A stretch of 64,000 bases of DNA from Planctopirus ephydatiae (GCF_007752345.1 NZ_CP036299.1:5056001-5120000), one strand, 5' to 3'; positions 39,621 to 48,437 are shown, counted from the stretch's first letter. The notes: generated from the sequence alone by a model not told the origin. Numbers and translations are program-made.

Positions 39621-39669
39621 AGCTTTCACACCTGAACTCTCACTCGCCATTCTCTCAGAAGTTGCTCCC

Positions 39670-40527
39670 ATGCCGCTCATTCCGGTGAGTGATCTGCTCG
39701 ACAAAAATCTGAACGTCTATCGCGATGTGAAAGCTCAGAACGCGATGCGACATGGCAAGTACTTCATTGTCGAGGGTGTGCGTACTGTCGAGAGATTATT
39801 GGCCAGTAAGTTTGAGACAGCGTCCATTCTCGTCACTCAGGAAAAAGTCGCCGCCTGGGCAGGGCTGATTCCGCCCGAGATTCCCGTCTATATCATGCCG
39901 ACCGAGATGGCCTCTCAACTGATTGGCTTTCATCTGCATGTAGGAGTCATGGCTTGTGGCCTGCGGCGAAGGACGGCTTCTCTGGAACAGCTCCTGGGGC
40001 TTCCCGATCCTCCCAAAGATCAACGACTGGCCACAACCATTTCTGCGGAGAAGTATCACGAGCGAACTGCTGTCCCAAAGCCGCTTCTCGTCGTCTGCCC
40101 GAATTGCGACAACCCGGAAAATCTGGGTGCCATCATTCGCATTGCCAGTGCTTTTCGAGCGACAGGTCTCTTATTGGGCAATGCCTGTTGTGACCCGTTC
40201 TCCCGGCGGGTGATTCGTGTTTCGATGGGGAATATCTTTGGTCTGACAATTCGCGAAAGCCGCCATTTAGGACATGATCTGCAGCGCCTAAAAACGGAGT
40301 TTGGATTTGAAACGATGGGAGCAGTCCTCTCGGACTCGGCTGTCTCCCTGAAGAACGTCCAGCGGCCTCATCGCCTCGCACTGCTTCTCGGGAATGAAGC
40401 TGAGGGGTTAACGACTGAGTGGATTGACCAATGCGATCATCTGGTCACGATCCCCATGCCTCCCGATGTGGACAGCCTCAATGTCTCTGTCGCTGCCGGA
40501 ATTTTTCTCTACCAGCTCACCGACTGA
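39670..40527 (+). CDS. SpoU-family rRNA/tRNA 2'-O-methyltransferase
   Basis: SPOUT-fold methyltransferase of about 285 residues that methylates a ribose 2'-OH in RNA using S-adenosylmethionine. An N-terminal substrate-binding domain (GKYFIVEGVRTVERLL) precedes the knotted catalytic domain with motif 1 (NCDNPENLGAIIRIASAF), motif 2 (LLLGNEAEGL) and motif 3 (IPMPPDVDSLNVSVAAGI). The target nucleotide is unknown. The ATG at 39670 is 49 bases past hpnH; an in-frame ATG at 39595 would overlap the end of hpnH but has no recognisable ribosome-binding site. It is probably co-transcribed with hpnH. Confidence 0.92.
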   Translation: MPLIPVSDLLDKNLNVYRDVKAQNAMRHGKYFIVEGVRTVERLLASKFETASILVTQEKVAAWAGLIPPEIPVYIMPTEMASQLIGFHLHVGVMACGLRRRTASLEQLLGLPDPPKDQRLATTISAEKYHERTAVPKPLLVVCPNCDNPENLGAIIRIASAFRATGLLLGNACCDPFSRRVIRVSMGNIFGLTIRESRHLGHDLQRLKTEFGFETMGAVLSDSAVSLKNVQRPHRLALLLGNEAEGLTTEWIDQCDHLVTIPMPPDVDSLNVSVAAGIFLYQLTD

Positions 40528-40553
40528 AACCTCTTACTCCCAAACACCAAAAC

Positions 40554-40584
40554 AAAAAAACACGTCCCTCTTTCGAGAGACGTG
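40554..40584 (-). terminator. Flagellin terminator (possibly bidirectional)
   Basis: On the minus strand CACGTCTCTC, loop GAAA, GAGGGACGTG (10 pairs, one T-G) then TTTTTTTG. On the plus strand the stem is followed by CTTTGTTT, so it may also stop the methyltransferase transcript. It sits between convergent genes. Confidence 0.9.
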
Positions 40585-40625
40585 CTTTGTTTCCCATCGT
40601 CGCCGTCGGTTCAGAACGACTTCGA

Positions 40626-42776
40626 TTACCGGAGAAGCTGGGCGATGGTGCTCGGCCCCTGGTTGGCAATCGACAGCACCGAGATACCAGCCTGTACCAG
40701 AACCTGAGCCTTCTGCAGGTTGGCCGTTTCAGCAGCAAAGTCGGTATCGACAATCTCGCTGCGGGCAGCAGAAATGTTTTCCAGTGCCACACCCAAAGTC
40801 GAGATATTGGTATCGATCACGTTCGACTGGACGGCACCAATCTGAGACCTAAGAGTCGTCACTCGTTCCAGCGATTCATCGATGATGCTTACAAGATCAT
40901 CGTAAGTGATCTTCGGGCCTGAACCGTCGAGGCTCTTGCGAACGTCTTCGAGGCTCTTGCCGCCACCGGAACCCAGTTCGGACAGCTTGCCAGTGATACC
41001 ACCCAGGCGAGAAGTGTTGACAGCTTCAATCCCCAGGCCAATTTGACCGGCGGAAGTGGCCTGTTCACCAATCTGGAAGAGTGCACCACCACCGACGATG
41101 TTCAAAGTCGCTGTGGCGTTAGCTTCGTTGGAATCGGTCGCAAAGGTGAGCGAAGCAGCGACGCTGGCAGTGCGGAAGCTGGCCTTAAGACCATCACCAC
41201 GGGCTGCCTGGCCGTTGATTGTCACGCCGATATCAGCACCAAAATCGCGGGTCGTGTAGGTCGTGTCATTCTTGCCTGTCGTCTGGAAGCCGCCAGACAG
41301 GGCGGTCACGTTGACCTTGGCTGACGAGCCGTACTCTGAACTTTCAAGAATGATATCGCCATTGGTCAAGCTCAGAGCTGTGCTCGCCACATCATCACCA
41401 AGTGATGCTGAGTCGCCACGTGTCGAAGCTAGCAGCACCTCCGAAGCATCTTCATCATCATTGATCAGAGTGGCGATGTCTGCGAGAGTCGAGGTCACGA
41501 CACCGTTAGCATCTGTGGCTGCAGTAATCGTGATGACCTGGTTGCCATCGTTATCTGCTGCACCCACGCTGACAGCCAGCGCCTGACTGTTACCAGTGGC
41601 ATCGACGACAACACTCAATGTGCCGTTGGTTCCTACAGTGCGGTTATCTCCCAGCCGCAGGATGCCTTGATCAGTACCACCGGTCAGCGTATCAGCGGCT
41701 TCAGCAGCCTGCACACCCGAACCGTCGCCGCTGGCCACACCTGTGACAAGCGAACTGGCAGTCGTATCACCAGCGATAATGGCGACCACGTCGTCGGCTG
41801 TGGCACTGACAGCACCGTTGGCGTTGGTTCCCAGAGTCACAGTCACAGTGCGGTTTGTTGTTCCTGTAACAGCCACCGATGTCGCCACGTTGTTGCCTGA
41901 ACCAGCCACGTAAGTGACCGAAACAGTACCACCCAGCGAGGTATTTGTCCCAAGCTCGGCAGTCGTGCGAGCGTCAGTGAAGGTCACCACACCGTTGGCG
42001 CCTGCGCCTTTTGTTGCGGTATTGGCAGTAGCATCAACGGTCAGCTCAAAACCACCGACCACTGTGGCCACAACACCTGTGGTGTCCGCAACGTCGTTGA
42101 TCGCGTCAGCAATGTTGGTCACTGTGCTGCTGCCACCCAGTGAAATCGCCTGGTTGCCGGTAGAACCGCCGATTTCCACTGTGGCAGTTGAAGTCAAAGC
42201 CCCGCCGCTGTATCGCAGCGATGCCTTTTCGGCGGCAGTGTTCACTGTCGCATTCAAAGCAATGCTGGTGCGTGAGCCGAAGACAGCCTGGTTCACCTGG
42301 AGATCACTGAATTTGTCCAAATCGCCGACTGAAACCGATGTCTGGAAGCCTTTGCTGCCATCAATCAGTTTGTCACCAGCAAACGTGGTGTTGGACGAAA
42401 TTCGGTTGATTGCGGAAAGAATTTCGTCGATTTCGCCCTGGTTGGCGGTTGTTTCGCTGGAGGAAAGGGCACCAACGTTCAAACCTTCCTGAACCAGCCC
42501 GCGCAGTTTATTGAGCTGGCCGCTGATTTCGCCCAGAGCGGCATCAGCTGTCGAGAGCACATTATTGGCTCGATTGCTGTTCGAAATCGATTTCTCAATG
42601 GTGGTCGTCTGCAGCTTCAGTCGTTCACCAGCGAACAGACCAGCAGGGTTGTCCCGGCCGCTGTTGACCTTTACACCTGTGGAAAGTCGAGTCAGCGCCG
42701 AGTTCTGCTGACTGGTGGCTTTCTGAAGGTTGCGCAACCCACGGAGCGCATCAATGTTTGTGTTAATTCTCGTCAT
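40626..42776 (-). CDS. fliC: Very long flagellin
   Basis: Flagellin of about 716 residues (most are 270-500) with conserved ends: N-terminal NTNIDALRGLRNLQ and TGVKVNSGRDNPAG, and C-terminal TDFAAETANLQKAQVL with the terminal LLR. These form the coiled D0/D1 core of the filament; residues about 150-590 form an extended surface part rich in Thr, Val, Gly, Ala and Asp. Within it a module of about 85-90 residues is repeated (see separate entries). The ATG at 42776 has AAAGG 10 bases upstream and fits the family N-terminus; a longer frame to 42875 is not credible. No other flagellar gene is in the window. Expression may be controlled from the long upstream spacer. Confidence 0.95.
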   Translation of the reverse strand: MTRINTNIDALRGLRNLQKATSQQNSALTRLSTGVKVNSGRDNPAGLFAGERLKLQTTTIEKSISNSNRANNVLSTADAALGEISGQLNKLRGLVQEGLNVGALSSSETTANQGEIDEILSAINRISSNTTFAGDKLIDGSKGFQTSVSVGDLDKFSDLQVNQAVFGSRTSIALNATVNTAAEKASLRYSGGALTSTATVEIGGSTGNQAISLGGSSTVTNIADAINDVADTTGVVATVVGGFELTVDATANTATKGAGANGVVTFTDARTTAELGTNTSLGGTVSVTYVAGSGNNVATSVAVTGTTNRTVTVTLGTNANGAVSATADDVVAIIAGDTTASSLVTGVASGDGSGVQAAEAADTLTGGTDQGILRLGDNRTVGTNGTLSVVVDATGNSQALAVSVGAADNDGNQVITITAATDANGVVTSTLADIATLINDDEDASEVLLASTRGDSASLGDDVASTALSLTNGDIILESSEYGSSAKVNVTALSGGFQTTGKNDTTYTTRDFGADIGVTINGQAARGDGLKASFRTASVAASLTFATDSNEANATATLNIVGGGALFQIGEQATSAGQIGLGIEAVNTSRLGGITGKLSELGSGGGKSLEDVRKSLDGSGPKITYDDLVSIIDESLERVTTLRSQIGAVQSNVIDTNISTLGVALENISAARSEIVDTDFAAETANLQKAQVLVQAGISVLSIANQGPSTIAQLLR
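41358..41627 (-). repeat. Flagellin repeat module 2
   Basis: Codes for about 90 residues from NGTLSVVVDATG to LSLTNG; same order of strands and the DANGVV-x-STLADI segment as module 1. The period is about 102 residues. Confidence 0.65.
41676..41933 (-). repeat. Flagellin repeat module 1
   Basis: Codes for about 86 residues starting at GGTVSVTYVAG and ending at TLTGG. It aligns by eye with module 2: VTVTLGTNANGAVSATADDVVAII against ITITAATDANGVVTSTLADIATLI (pieces shown). Confidence 0.65.
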
Positions 42777-43282
42777 CGCACTAAGCCTTTCGGGGGGTGA
42801 GAGCGCTCCGTCGTATGCTTGGCCCGCCGTGCGCGATGTAAAGCTGCGCCTGCGCGGTTTTCCTTTGAAATACAAAGTCTCATCTCAGGCTTCGTCCGGA
42901 AGTTCCTGCCGAATTCACCATTGATCGATCGCCTCTCACAACCCGATTCGTCGAAATCGTCGGGAAGATACGATCGATCGGCATCGTCGTCACAGCCGAA
43001 ACCTCAGTAGTTCGACCCACGAGAAAAACGCCTTGGTAAACTCAGCGAAATCGTTAAAGCCTTGCGTGAGTACACACAAACCCTAGTTCGCATTTCGCCA
43101 CACGTCGGTCAGTATTGAAGATTTTTGGCAACATCTTCGTATTTGCGGGTAACGCCGCAGAACCGATCGAAATGAACAGGCTGCTCTCAAGCGATCAATC
43201 ACGAATCTTCCCTGTTCGCGCTGACTGCCACACACACCTTCATAGTGGGCCTATTTGATTGATGGATTAAGGCGGCGTGGCT

Positions 43283-43307
43283 GGGGTCAAACGTCTTCGT
43301 TTGCCCC
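43283..43307. repeat. Hairpin with one-base bulge
   Basis: GGGGTCAAACG, loop TCTT, CGTTTGCCCC: ten pairs with a bulged T. No T tract. Confidence 0.55.
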
Positions 43308-43398
43308 AAGGTCATCTGAGGTTGGTTAATCATCGCAAAGTTGATGGGAAGTTCTGAGGAGCGCTACGGATGCATTTTTGCTGGTGACCTCGATTGAC

Positions 43399-43428
43399 CA
43401 AGGGGCGGATGAAGACATCCGACCCTTG
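43399..43428. repeat. Hairpin downstream of the FAD oxidoreductase gene
   Basis: CAAGGGGCGGATG, loop AAGA, CATCCGACCCTTG: 12 of 13 positions pair. About 90 bases past the FAD gene stop on the minus strand, without a T run; it might still stabilise or end that transcript. Confidence 0.55.
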
Positions 43429-43519
43429 CCACCCGAAATTCAAAACTTCGCATCACTCAATACAAAAAAGTGTGGGAAACCAGCCTGTTCTGGTGGCAAG
43501 TGACCTGATGCTGCGAGAA

Positions 43520-45130
43520 TTAGCTCTTCAATAAGGGAGCGAAGCGCCGCACCACTTCCCGGGCACTGCGCAAGCCATCGACGGCTGCACTCACAATCCC
43601 GCCCGCGTAGCCGGCTCCTTCACCGACCGGGTAGAGCCCGGGCATTCCCGGTGCCACACGCGTCTGCCGATCGCGATCAATCCGGACAGGTGAACTCCCG
43701 CGCATCTCAGGCCCGACCAGTACGGCATTCTTCAAAAAGTTTCCATGCAGCTTGGCATCCATCAATGGCAGGCTTTTGCGGATCGCCTGGGCAATCACCG
43801 GTGGTAACACCAGATCCAGAGCCAACGGCTTAACGCCACGCTCGTACGAACATTCCACGCGATCATCGGCACGCGGGGCTTTGCCATTCACGAAATCGAG
43901 TCCCCGCTGAATGGGACACGCGTATGTCCCTCCCAGAAGCTCGAAGGCGGCGGATTCATACTGCCGCTGTAAATAGACTCCCGCTAAAGGATGATTCGAT
44001 CCGAACTCATTCGTCTCCAGAGTCACCACAATGCCACTATTGGCAAATGGTGTATCGTGCCGACTGTTACTCATCCCGTTCGAACAGAACATGTTCGGCT
44101 CGGAAACACTCGGAATGATGATCCCCCCCGCACACATGCAAAACGTAAAGACATCGCGAGTCGAACGGGCCTGCAAGGTGTAATCAGCCGCGCCCAGCAT
44201 TTCCAGATACTCGGGACGGCCATACTTGTGCTTGTTCACCTGCTCCTGGGGCTGTTCGATCCGTACACCCAGTTGAAAGGCTTTCTGCTGAATAGGTGCC
44301 CCTTGCTCCAGCAGTTTTTCGTAGGTATCTCGCGCACTGTGGCCAATCCCTAAAATGACCACATTCGAGTACATCGGCCCACTTGATGTCTCAATCCCGA
44401 TCACCTGTCCATCCCGCAGGATCAGTCCTTCAAAGCGGCAATCGAAACGATACTCGCCACCCAGAGCCTCAATCTTGCGGCGGAAGTTCCGGCAGATCAT
44501 CGGCAGCTTGTTACTTCCCAGATGGGGGCGATTCTCATAGATAATCGATTCTCGACCACCGCACTCGACAAACCGCTCGAGCACCCAGTCAACATCCGGC
44601 CCTTCCATGCGGCAGGTGAGCTTGCCGTCACTGAAGCAACCGGCCCCACCTTCACCAAAGAGATAATTGTTCTCACGGTCAAACGCACCACCGCGGTCAA
44701 ACTCCCGCACGGCAGGAACGCGCTCTTTCACCGCTTTGCCACGCTCGATGACAATCGGGCAATACCCCTTCATGGCCAAGTAATGGGCAGCGAGCAATCC
44801 TGCCGGCCCCGAACCAATGACCAGTGGCCGACCGTGCAACTCTCCTTCGCCAGGTGCGGGATTATCAAACACCGGCGGCTCAAAGAACATCAGTTCCGGC
44901 CCCAGCCGCTTTTGCAAAGCCTTTGATTGCGCCATCTCTGACGAGATATCCACCGATGCGGTGTAGACAAAGTGCAGTTCGTCGCGCTTGCGCGCATCGA
45001 GACTGCGCTTCAAAATGCGATACCTTGAGAAACTTTCCCGCGGTAAACCCGTGGCACGAGCCAGATAACCAGGAAGTTCCGCTTCAGGAGTCCCCAAAGG
45101 GAGACGAAGATTGGCAATTTTCAGTGGCAT
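43520..45130 (-). CDS. FAD-dependent oxidoreductase, COG2509 type
   Basis: Cytoplasmic flavoprotein of 536 residues. An N-terminal 75-residue region with RYRILKRSLDARKRDELHF is typical of this family. The FAD-binding Rossmann motif is VIGSGPAGLLAAHYLA (near residue 105), followed by IERGKAVKERV, FSDGKLTCR, and the closing GLYPVGEGAGYAGGIVSAAVDGLRSA near the C-terminus. The family is widespread but its reaction is not established; it is distantly related to BaiN/HI0933 flavoproteins. It has its own promoter, divergent from the AlkC-like gene. Confidence 0.88.
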   Translation of the reverse strand: MPLKIANLRLPLGTPEAELPGYLARATGLPRESFSRYRILKRSLDARKRDELHFVYTASVDISSEMAQSKALQKRLGPELMFFEPPVFDNPAPGEGELHGRPLVIGSGPAGLLAAHYLAMKGYCPIVIERGKAVKERVPAVREFDRGGAFDRENNYLFGEGGAGCFSDGKLTCRMEGPDVDWVLERFVECGGRESIIYENRPHLGSNKLPMICRNFRRKIEALGGEYRFDCRFEGLILRDGQVIGIETSSGPMYSNVVILGIGHSARDTYEKLLEQGAPIQQKAFQLGVRIEQPQEQVNKHKYGRPEYLEMLGAADYTLQARSTRDVFTFCMCAGGIIIPSVSEPNMFCSNGMSNSRHDTPFANSGIVVTLETNEFGSNHPLAGVYLQRQYESAAFELLGGTYACPIQRGLDFVNGKAPRADDRVECSYERGVKPLALDLVLPPVIAQAIRKSLPLMDAKLHGNFLKNAVLVGPEMRGSSPVRIDRDRQTRVAPGMPGLYPVGEGAGYAGGIVSAAVDGLRSAREVVRRFAPLLKS

Positions 45131-45520
45131 AATGTTTCATAATCAGTGTGCGAACGAGTTATGTCCGGACTTGGTCATACTATCGCATGCCACCACACGG
45201 CGCACAAGTCGCCAGGAAAGGCCTCTTCTCTGAGCATCTGGCACCCGGCAAATAGCTTGATGGGTGGCCCGGCCAACTTGTGGCCGGGTTGTCGTGCGAA
45301 GCGACGACAACAAGACGCTGCGCCATGCGCGTGACCTTTACCGAGGTTCGTCACCAGGCCAACAGTGGCCGCTCGCTGTGCGCGATGCTGGCAGCCGCAT
45401 TTTCGAATTCAGTTCAAGCAAGTATTTGCGATCTTTAGACGCGATATCAAGTTGCAATTCGTATAAAACTCAATTAGTACACACTCAATTTCAAATGAAA
45501 CCTGCTGATGGCTCCCGAGC
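45131..45520. other. Divergent promoter region with tandem hairpins
   Basis: Holds two neighbouring hairpins at 45268-45310 and an AT-rich stretch near 45440-45490 that probably contains the promoter of the AlkC-like gene (TTGCAA with TAGTAC 17 bases later is one candidate). No gene. Confidence 0.45.
45268..45310. repeat. Two hairpins in tandem
   Basis: CCCGGCCA, loop ACTTG, TGGCCGGG (45268-45288), then TTGTCGT-(G)-CG, loop AAG, CG-ACGACAA (45289-45310). They touch with no spacer, like the two-hairpin layout of family A but of different sequence. Confidence 0.55.
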
Positions 45521-46384
45521 ATGCCTAAAAAATCCACATCTCGAAGTTCAGAATCGACTGTGAACCCATCAGCAACTTCTAATAAACCTGCCCGCCGCCG
45601 CTCGGAAGTTTCGCCAGAAACGCTCGCCGCCCTCGAAACGGGAAAGCTCGCCACGCGGAATCTCGTCGAGTGGCTCGCCATGGATCAATTGCGCCTCTTC
45701 ACGCACCTGCTTGATGACCTGAAGCTCGAAGCCACTCCTGAACTTGAGCAGGAACTCGAATCGCTGCGAAGTGTCGGGGTCATGCAAAAGTCGTGGGGGC
45801 TAGGATCGTTACTCGCCCGCTATATCACCCAGCATCCCAGACACCCGGTCATTCTGGAAGAGTTGACGACTCACCCCTCCGATGCCGTCCGCATCTGGAC
45901 GATGACCGCGATCCAAAGCCCCGCCACGCTCACCCTTTACCAGAGGCTCACAGCGATCCGCCCGTTTGCGGCGGATGAACACTTTGGCGTCCGCGAATGT
46001 GCCTGGATGGTCGTGCGACCAGCGCTCATTAACGACTTGCCTCAATCGATCCATCGCCTGCTCCCGTGGGCAAAACATAAGGATGCCAATCTGCGACGGT
46101 TCGCCATGGAATCGATCCGACCGTGCGGCGTGTGGTGCGCACACGCTTCCCTGCTCAAAGAGCAACCCGAACTCGCACTCCGGATTCTGGAACAACTCCG
46201 CAGCGACGAGGCCCGCTACGTCCAGCTTTCGGTCGCGAACTGGCTCAACGACAGCAGCAAGTCGCAACCCGAATTCGTCACCAGCCTGTGCCACCGCTGG
46301 CTCAATGAATCTCCGACCAAAGAAACTCAATGGATCGTCCATCACGCCCAGCGAACACTCAGGAAGCGGGGAGTTGATAGTTGA
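45521..46384 (+). CDS. AlkC-like HEAT-repeat protein
   Basis: Protein of 287 residues made of helical HEAT-like repeats. It resembles AlkC/AlkD DNA alkylation-repair glycosylases, which remove N3- and N7-alkylated bases. The clearest similarity to AlkC is around residues 170-215 (DANLRRFAMESIRPCGVW, family pattern with SEG-x-RPRLPW) and the end with TQWIVHHAQRTLRKRG. Here the RPCGVW segment replaces the more usual RPRLPW, so activity is uncertain. A basic, Ser-rich N-terminal 30 residues is probably disordered. No strong ribosome-binding site is visible. No other DNA-repair gene is nearby except mutY 9 kb away. Confidence 0.72.
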   Translation: MPKKSTSRSSESTVNPSATSNKPARRRSEVSPETLAALETGKLATRNLVEWLAMDQLRLFTHLLDDLKLEATPELEQELESLRSVGVMQKSWGLGSLLARYITQHPRHPVILEELTTHPSDAVRIWTMTAIQSPATLTLYQRLTAIRPFAADEHFGVRECAWMVVRPALINDLPQSIHRLLPWAKHKDANLRRFAMESIRPCGVWCAHASLLKEQPELALRILEQLRSDEARYVQLSVANWLNDSSKSQPEFVTSLCHRWLNESPTKETQWIVHHAQRTLRKRGVDS

Positions 46385-46410
46385 TGGTTGGGAGTTGGTC
46401 ACCAGGGTGC

Positions 46411-46432
46411 CACTGCTGGCTGGCCAGCAGTG
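46411..46432. repeat. Perfect hairpin, GCCAGCAGTGCTCCT family
   Basis: CACTGCTGGC, loop TG, GCCAGCAGTG: ten pairs. The right half plus following bases (GCCAGCAGTGCTCCT) recurs at 3103-3117. The wording GGTGCCACTGCTGGC is reminiscent of repeats common in planctomycete genomes (from memory). Confidence 0.6.
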
Positions 46433-46677
46433 CTCCTCCCAAGAGCCAAGAACCAATTCTCCCTCCCAACCCTCTTCACAACCAGAAATCACAAATGATA
46501 AAACAACTCGCCAGCCAATGTCACCAGCAAAGCTCGAAGGTAAAATAAAGGGATTAGGACTCGTTATCGGTCACTCTGCAGGTTATGGGCTGCAACTTTC
46601 CTAGAGCACTACGAGAGGATGAAGCGTGAGGATGGGGTCAAGTACTCAATCGGAGTGAAGTAGAGCGTGCGGGAGCT

Positions 46678-46730
46678 TCTTGTGACTGTCGTCACCCAGA
46701 CGTTCAAAGCCACGTCTGGGCCATCATGCC
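46678..46730. repeat. Hairpin family A, copy 2
   Basis: Inverted orientation relative to copy 1 at 3161-3213. GTGAC-TGTC-GTCAC is followed by CCAGACGT, loop TCAAAGCC, ACGTCTGG. Core identity with copy 1 is nearly complete over more than 40 bases. Confidence 0.75.
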
Positions 46731-46741
46731 GACAAAGAGTC

Positions 46742-46959
46742 CTGACCCCTTTGATTTCCCCTTCTGCTTTGATTTCCCCGAAGAATGGGAAGCCGCACGA
46801 TCTCTCGGGGAAGTACACCATGGAAGGCCACGTGCTGGTACTCGAGGGAACCGAGGACGGTTTGCTCGTGGGAAAATGTTCGCAGCACAACCTGGACGAT
46901 TCAACTTCAAGCTCGTGGGGGCTCCCCCAGAAGACTTGGGGCTCGACTTCACGAAGTAA
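46742..46959 (+). pseudogene. Possible frameshifted remnant of a small protein gene
   Basis: One frame reads GKYTMEGHVLVLEGTEDG; after the AAAA run at 46873-46876 another frame continues GKMFAAQPGRFNFKLVG and ends APPEDLGLDFTK then stop. Joined, they look like a single beta-rich protein of the kind common in planctomycetes. The 5' end is not identifiable. This could be chance. Confidence 0.3.
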
Positions 46960-47045
46960 ATGTCGCCACTACGTGCATGCGATTAACCAGTGCGATGACT
47001 GCCCAGACATCACTTCGACTGCTTTTCTGATCCGCGACATGATCA

Positions 47046-47087
47046 CAAAAAGAAAGCCCCATGAGCCGAATGGTTCATGGGGCTTTC
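47046..47087 (-). terminator. Terminator of the small-protein gene
   Basis: GAAAGCCCCATGA pairs with TCATGGGGCTTTC (13 pairs), and on the minus strand is followed by TTTTTG. It begins 11 bases past the stop codon at 47099. Confidence 0.9.
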
Positions 47088-47098
47088 GTATTCACCAA

Positions 47099-47374
47099 TT
47101 AGGCCTTGTGACTGGCTGCCGGAATCTGCTTTCCAGAGTCGATAGCTGTAGCCACCGACTTGTCGTCCTTGTGGGTTGTCACTCGAACGGTCGTTCCGGC
47201 CTTGAGGTCGGCGGCTTTGCTGGCCTTACCGTCACATGTCACCTTGGCATCCTGGGCGACAGTATGACAGTGCTCCTTGCCATTGCTGCACGTTGTGGTG
47301 AGCTTGTCGCCGGACATGCCGACGACTTTGCCTTCGTGTTTGCCTTCAGCTGTCTGGGTGGGACTTGTGGACAT
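47099..47374 (-). CDS. Small hypothetical protein, 91 residues
   Basis: Family not recognised. The ATG at 47374 has AGGAG 8 bases upstream; a longer frame to 47425 has no support. No signal peptide. The protein is polar and Lys/Thr/Asp-rich, with a repeated beta pattern (GKVVGMSGDKLTTT, then TTVRVTTHKDDKSVATAID), and three cysteines and two histidines in TTCSNGKEHCHTVAQDAKVTCDG that could bind a metal. A strong terminator and its own ribosome-binding site suggest it is a real, separately transcribed gene. It lies just downstream of the BON gene on the same strand. Confidence 0.75.
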   Translation of the reverse strand: MSTSPTQTAEGKHEGKVVGMSGDKLTTTCSNGKEHCHTVAQDAKVTCDGKASKAADLKAGTTVRVTTHKDDKSVATAIDSGKQIPAASHKA

Positions 47375-47621
47375 GAGTTTCTCCTGATGTTGATACAGAG
47401 TCGATCCTTCGAGCGGGCATAACATACACCCGCGATGAGCCGGCAGTCCCTGGATGATTGAGAGACAATGGCGTCGAATGGCGCCTGCCGCTCGGCTGCT
47501 TCCAAAAAGAGGTCGCCCAGGTCTGCGACACTTCGGGTTCCCCTTTGTCAGTCAGATGAGAAATGATGTGGAAAGGAACCCGGCCAGGGCGAGGTGACCG
47601 GTCATCATCACCGATGACGGG

Positions 47622-48278
47622 CTAGAACGACACGGCGAGGTTGTTCTCGACGGATGTTACACCCGGAGCGTTCCAGGCGGCGAACCCTGCCTCTTCCCGT
47701 TCGTGCCAGGAAGAGGCGCTTCCCGACAAAGTGACCTTACCGCCGTCGGCTGTGACCCGGATATTATCGGAATCGATCTGGGCATCCCGCTGAAGTGCCT
47801 TCTGGATCTCGTCCTTAATCCCGTTGGCCGTGACACTTGGCTTCAGCATGATGTTGTCCGTCACGCCCCTGACGCCTGTCAGAAAAGCGATGGCGGTTTT
47901 GGCGGCGTCGCGCTGGTAGCCCCATTTGACGTTCCCCTTCAGCGTGACCCAACCATTCTCGACGGTGGCCTGGACATCGCCCGGAACCCAGACATGCCAG
48001 CGGAGGGAGTCCACCACCGCTTGTGCGATCTCAGGATCTTGACGATTCGTATCCCCGATCAGGTGGACTTCCATCTTCTCGACGATCGCCTTCACTCCTT
48101 GAACTCGCTGCACTGCCCGCTCGGCGGCACTTTTCTCGATATAGTGGGGGACCGTGCCGCTGAGCGTCACCACCCCCTGATTAATCGCCACAACGATATC
48201 GTTTGACGTGATACTGGGCTCCCAACGGAGTTCTTCCAGGACGTCGGTCTTCAGTTGCATATCCGTTTTCATCTTCAA
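47622..48278 (-). CDS. Triple BON-domain protein
   Basis: Protein of 218 residues consisting almost entirely of three BON domains (about 6-72, 78-145, 150-218), each with the pattern V-x-V-x-x-G-x-V-x-L-x-G ([40 protein letters not shown]). BON domains bind phospholipid or other membrane surfaces and occur in osmotic-stress proteins such as OsmY. There is no signal peptide, so this one may act in the cytoplasm, unlike OsmY. AAAGGGA 7 bases upstream supports the start. The gene is preceded by a strong hairpin terminator of unknown origin. It lies upstream of the 91-residue gene with 247 bases between. Confidence 0.9.
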   Translation of the reverse strand: MKMKTDMQLKTDVLEELRWEPSITSNDIVVAINQGVVTLSGTVPHYIEKSAAERAVQRVQGVKAIVEKMEVHLIGDTNRQDPEIAQAVVDSLRWHVWVPGDVQATVENGWVTLKGNVKWGYQRDAAKTAIAFLTGVRGVTDNIMLKPSVTANGIKDEIQKALQRDAQIDSDNIRVTADGGKVTLSGSASSWHEREEAGFAAWNAPGVTSVENNLAVSF

Positions 48279-48381
48279 TCCCTTTGTCGCTCAAGGCGAT
48301 CATTGCGGCCGAATGCCCACACCGATAGGTAGAGGAATCCGACCAACTCCTTCAACGCAGACCTTTCGCCGTATCAACGAA

Positions 48382-48437
48382 AAAAAGCCGACGTGGCGGA
48401 TCCCCCATCAAGAGAGAAACGCCGCGTCGGCTTACAC
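48382..48437 (-). terminator. Strong terminator with no clear gene before it
   Basis: On the minus strand AAGCCGACGCGGCG pairs with CGCCACGTCGGCTT (14 positions, one wobble), followed by TTTTTTTC. It lies about 110 bases upstream of the BON start and more than 500 bases past the preceding gene's stop. Confidence 0.8.

Larger units (their letters stand above)
42777..43519. other. Long upstream spacer of the flagellin gene with two hairpins
   Basis: 743 bases without a gene. It must hold the flagellin promoter (minus); no clear sigma-28 or sigma-54 element was found. Two hairpins with TCTT and AAGA loops lie at 43283-43307 and 43399-43428. Confidence 0.5.
46385..47098. other. Long spacer with repeats and gene remnant
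   Basis: Contains a hairpin at 46411-46432 flanked by G/T-rich and A/C-rich inverted segments, hairpin family A copy 2 at 46678-46730, a frameshifted gene remnant at about 46742-46959, and the terminator of the following minus-strand gene at 47046-47087. Confidence 0.6.

Noticed and set aside
42777-43519. A sigma-28 or sigma-54 promoter for flagellin
   Set aside because: No convincing TAAAGTTT-type or TGGCAC...TTGC match was seen; the promoter remains unidentified.
46667-47422. A 251-codon plus-strand ORF
   Set aside because: It crosses a hairpin repeat, a terminator and the well-supported 91-residue minus-strand gene; no protein similarity.
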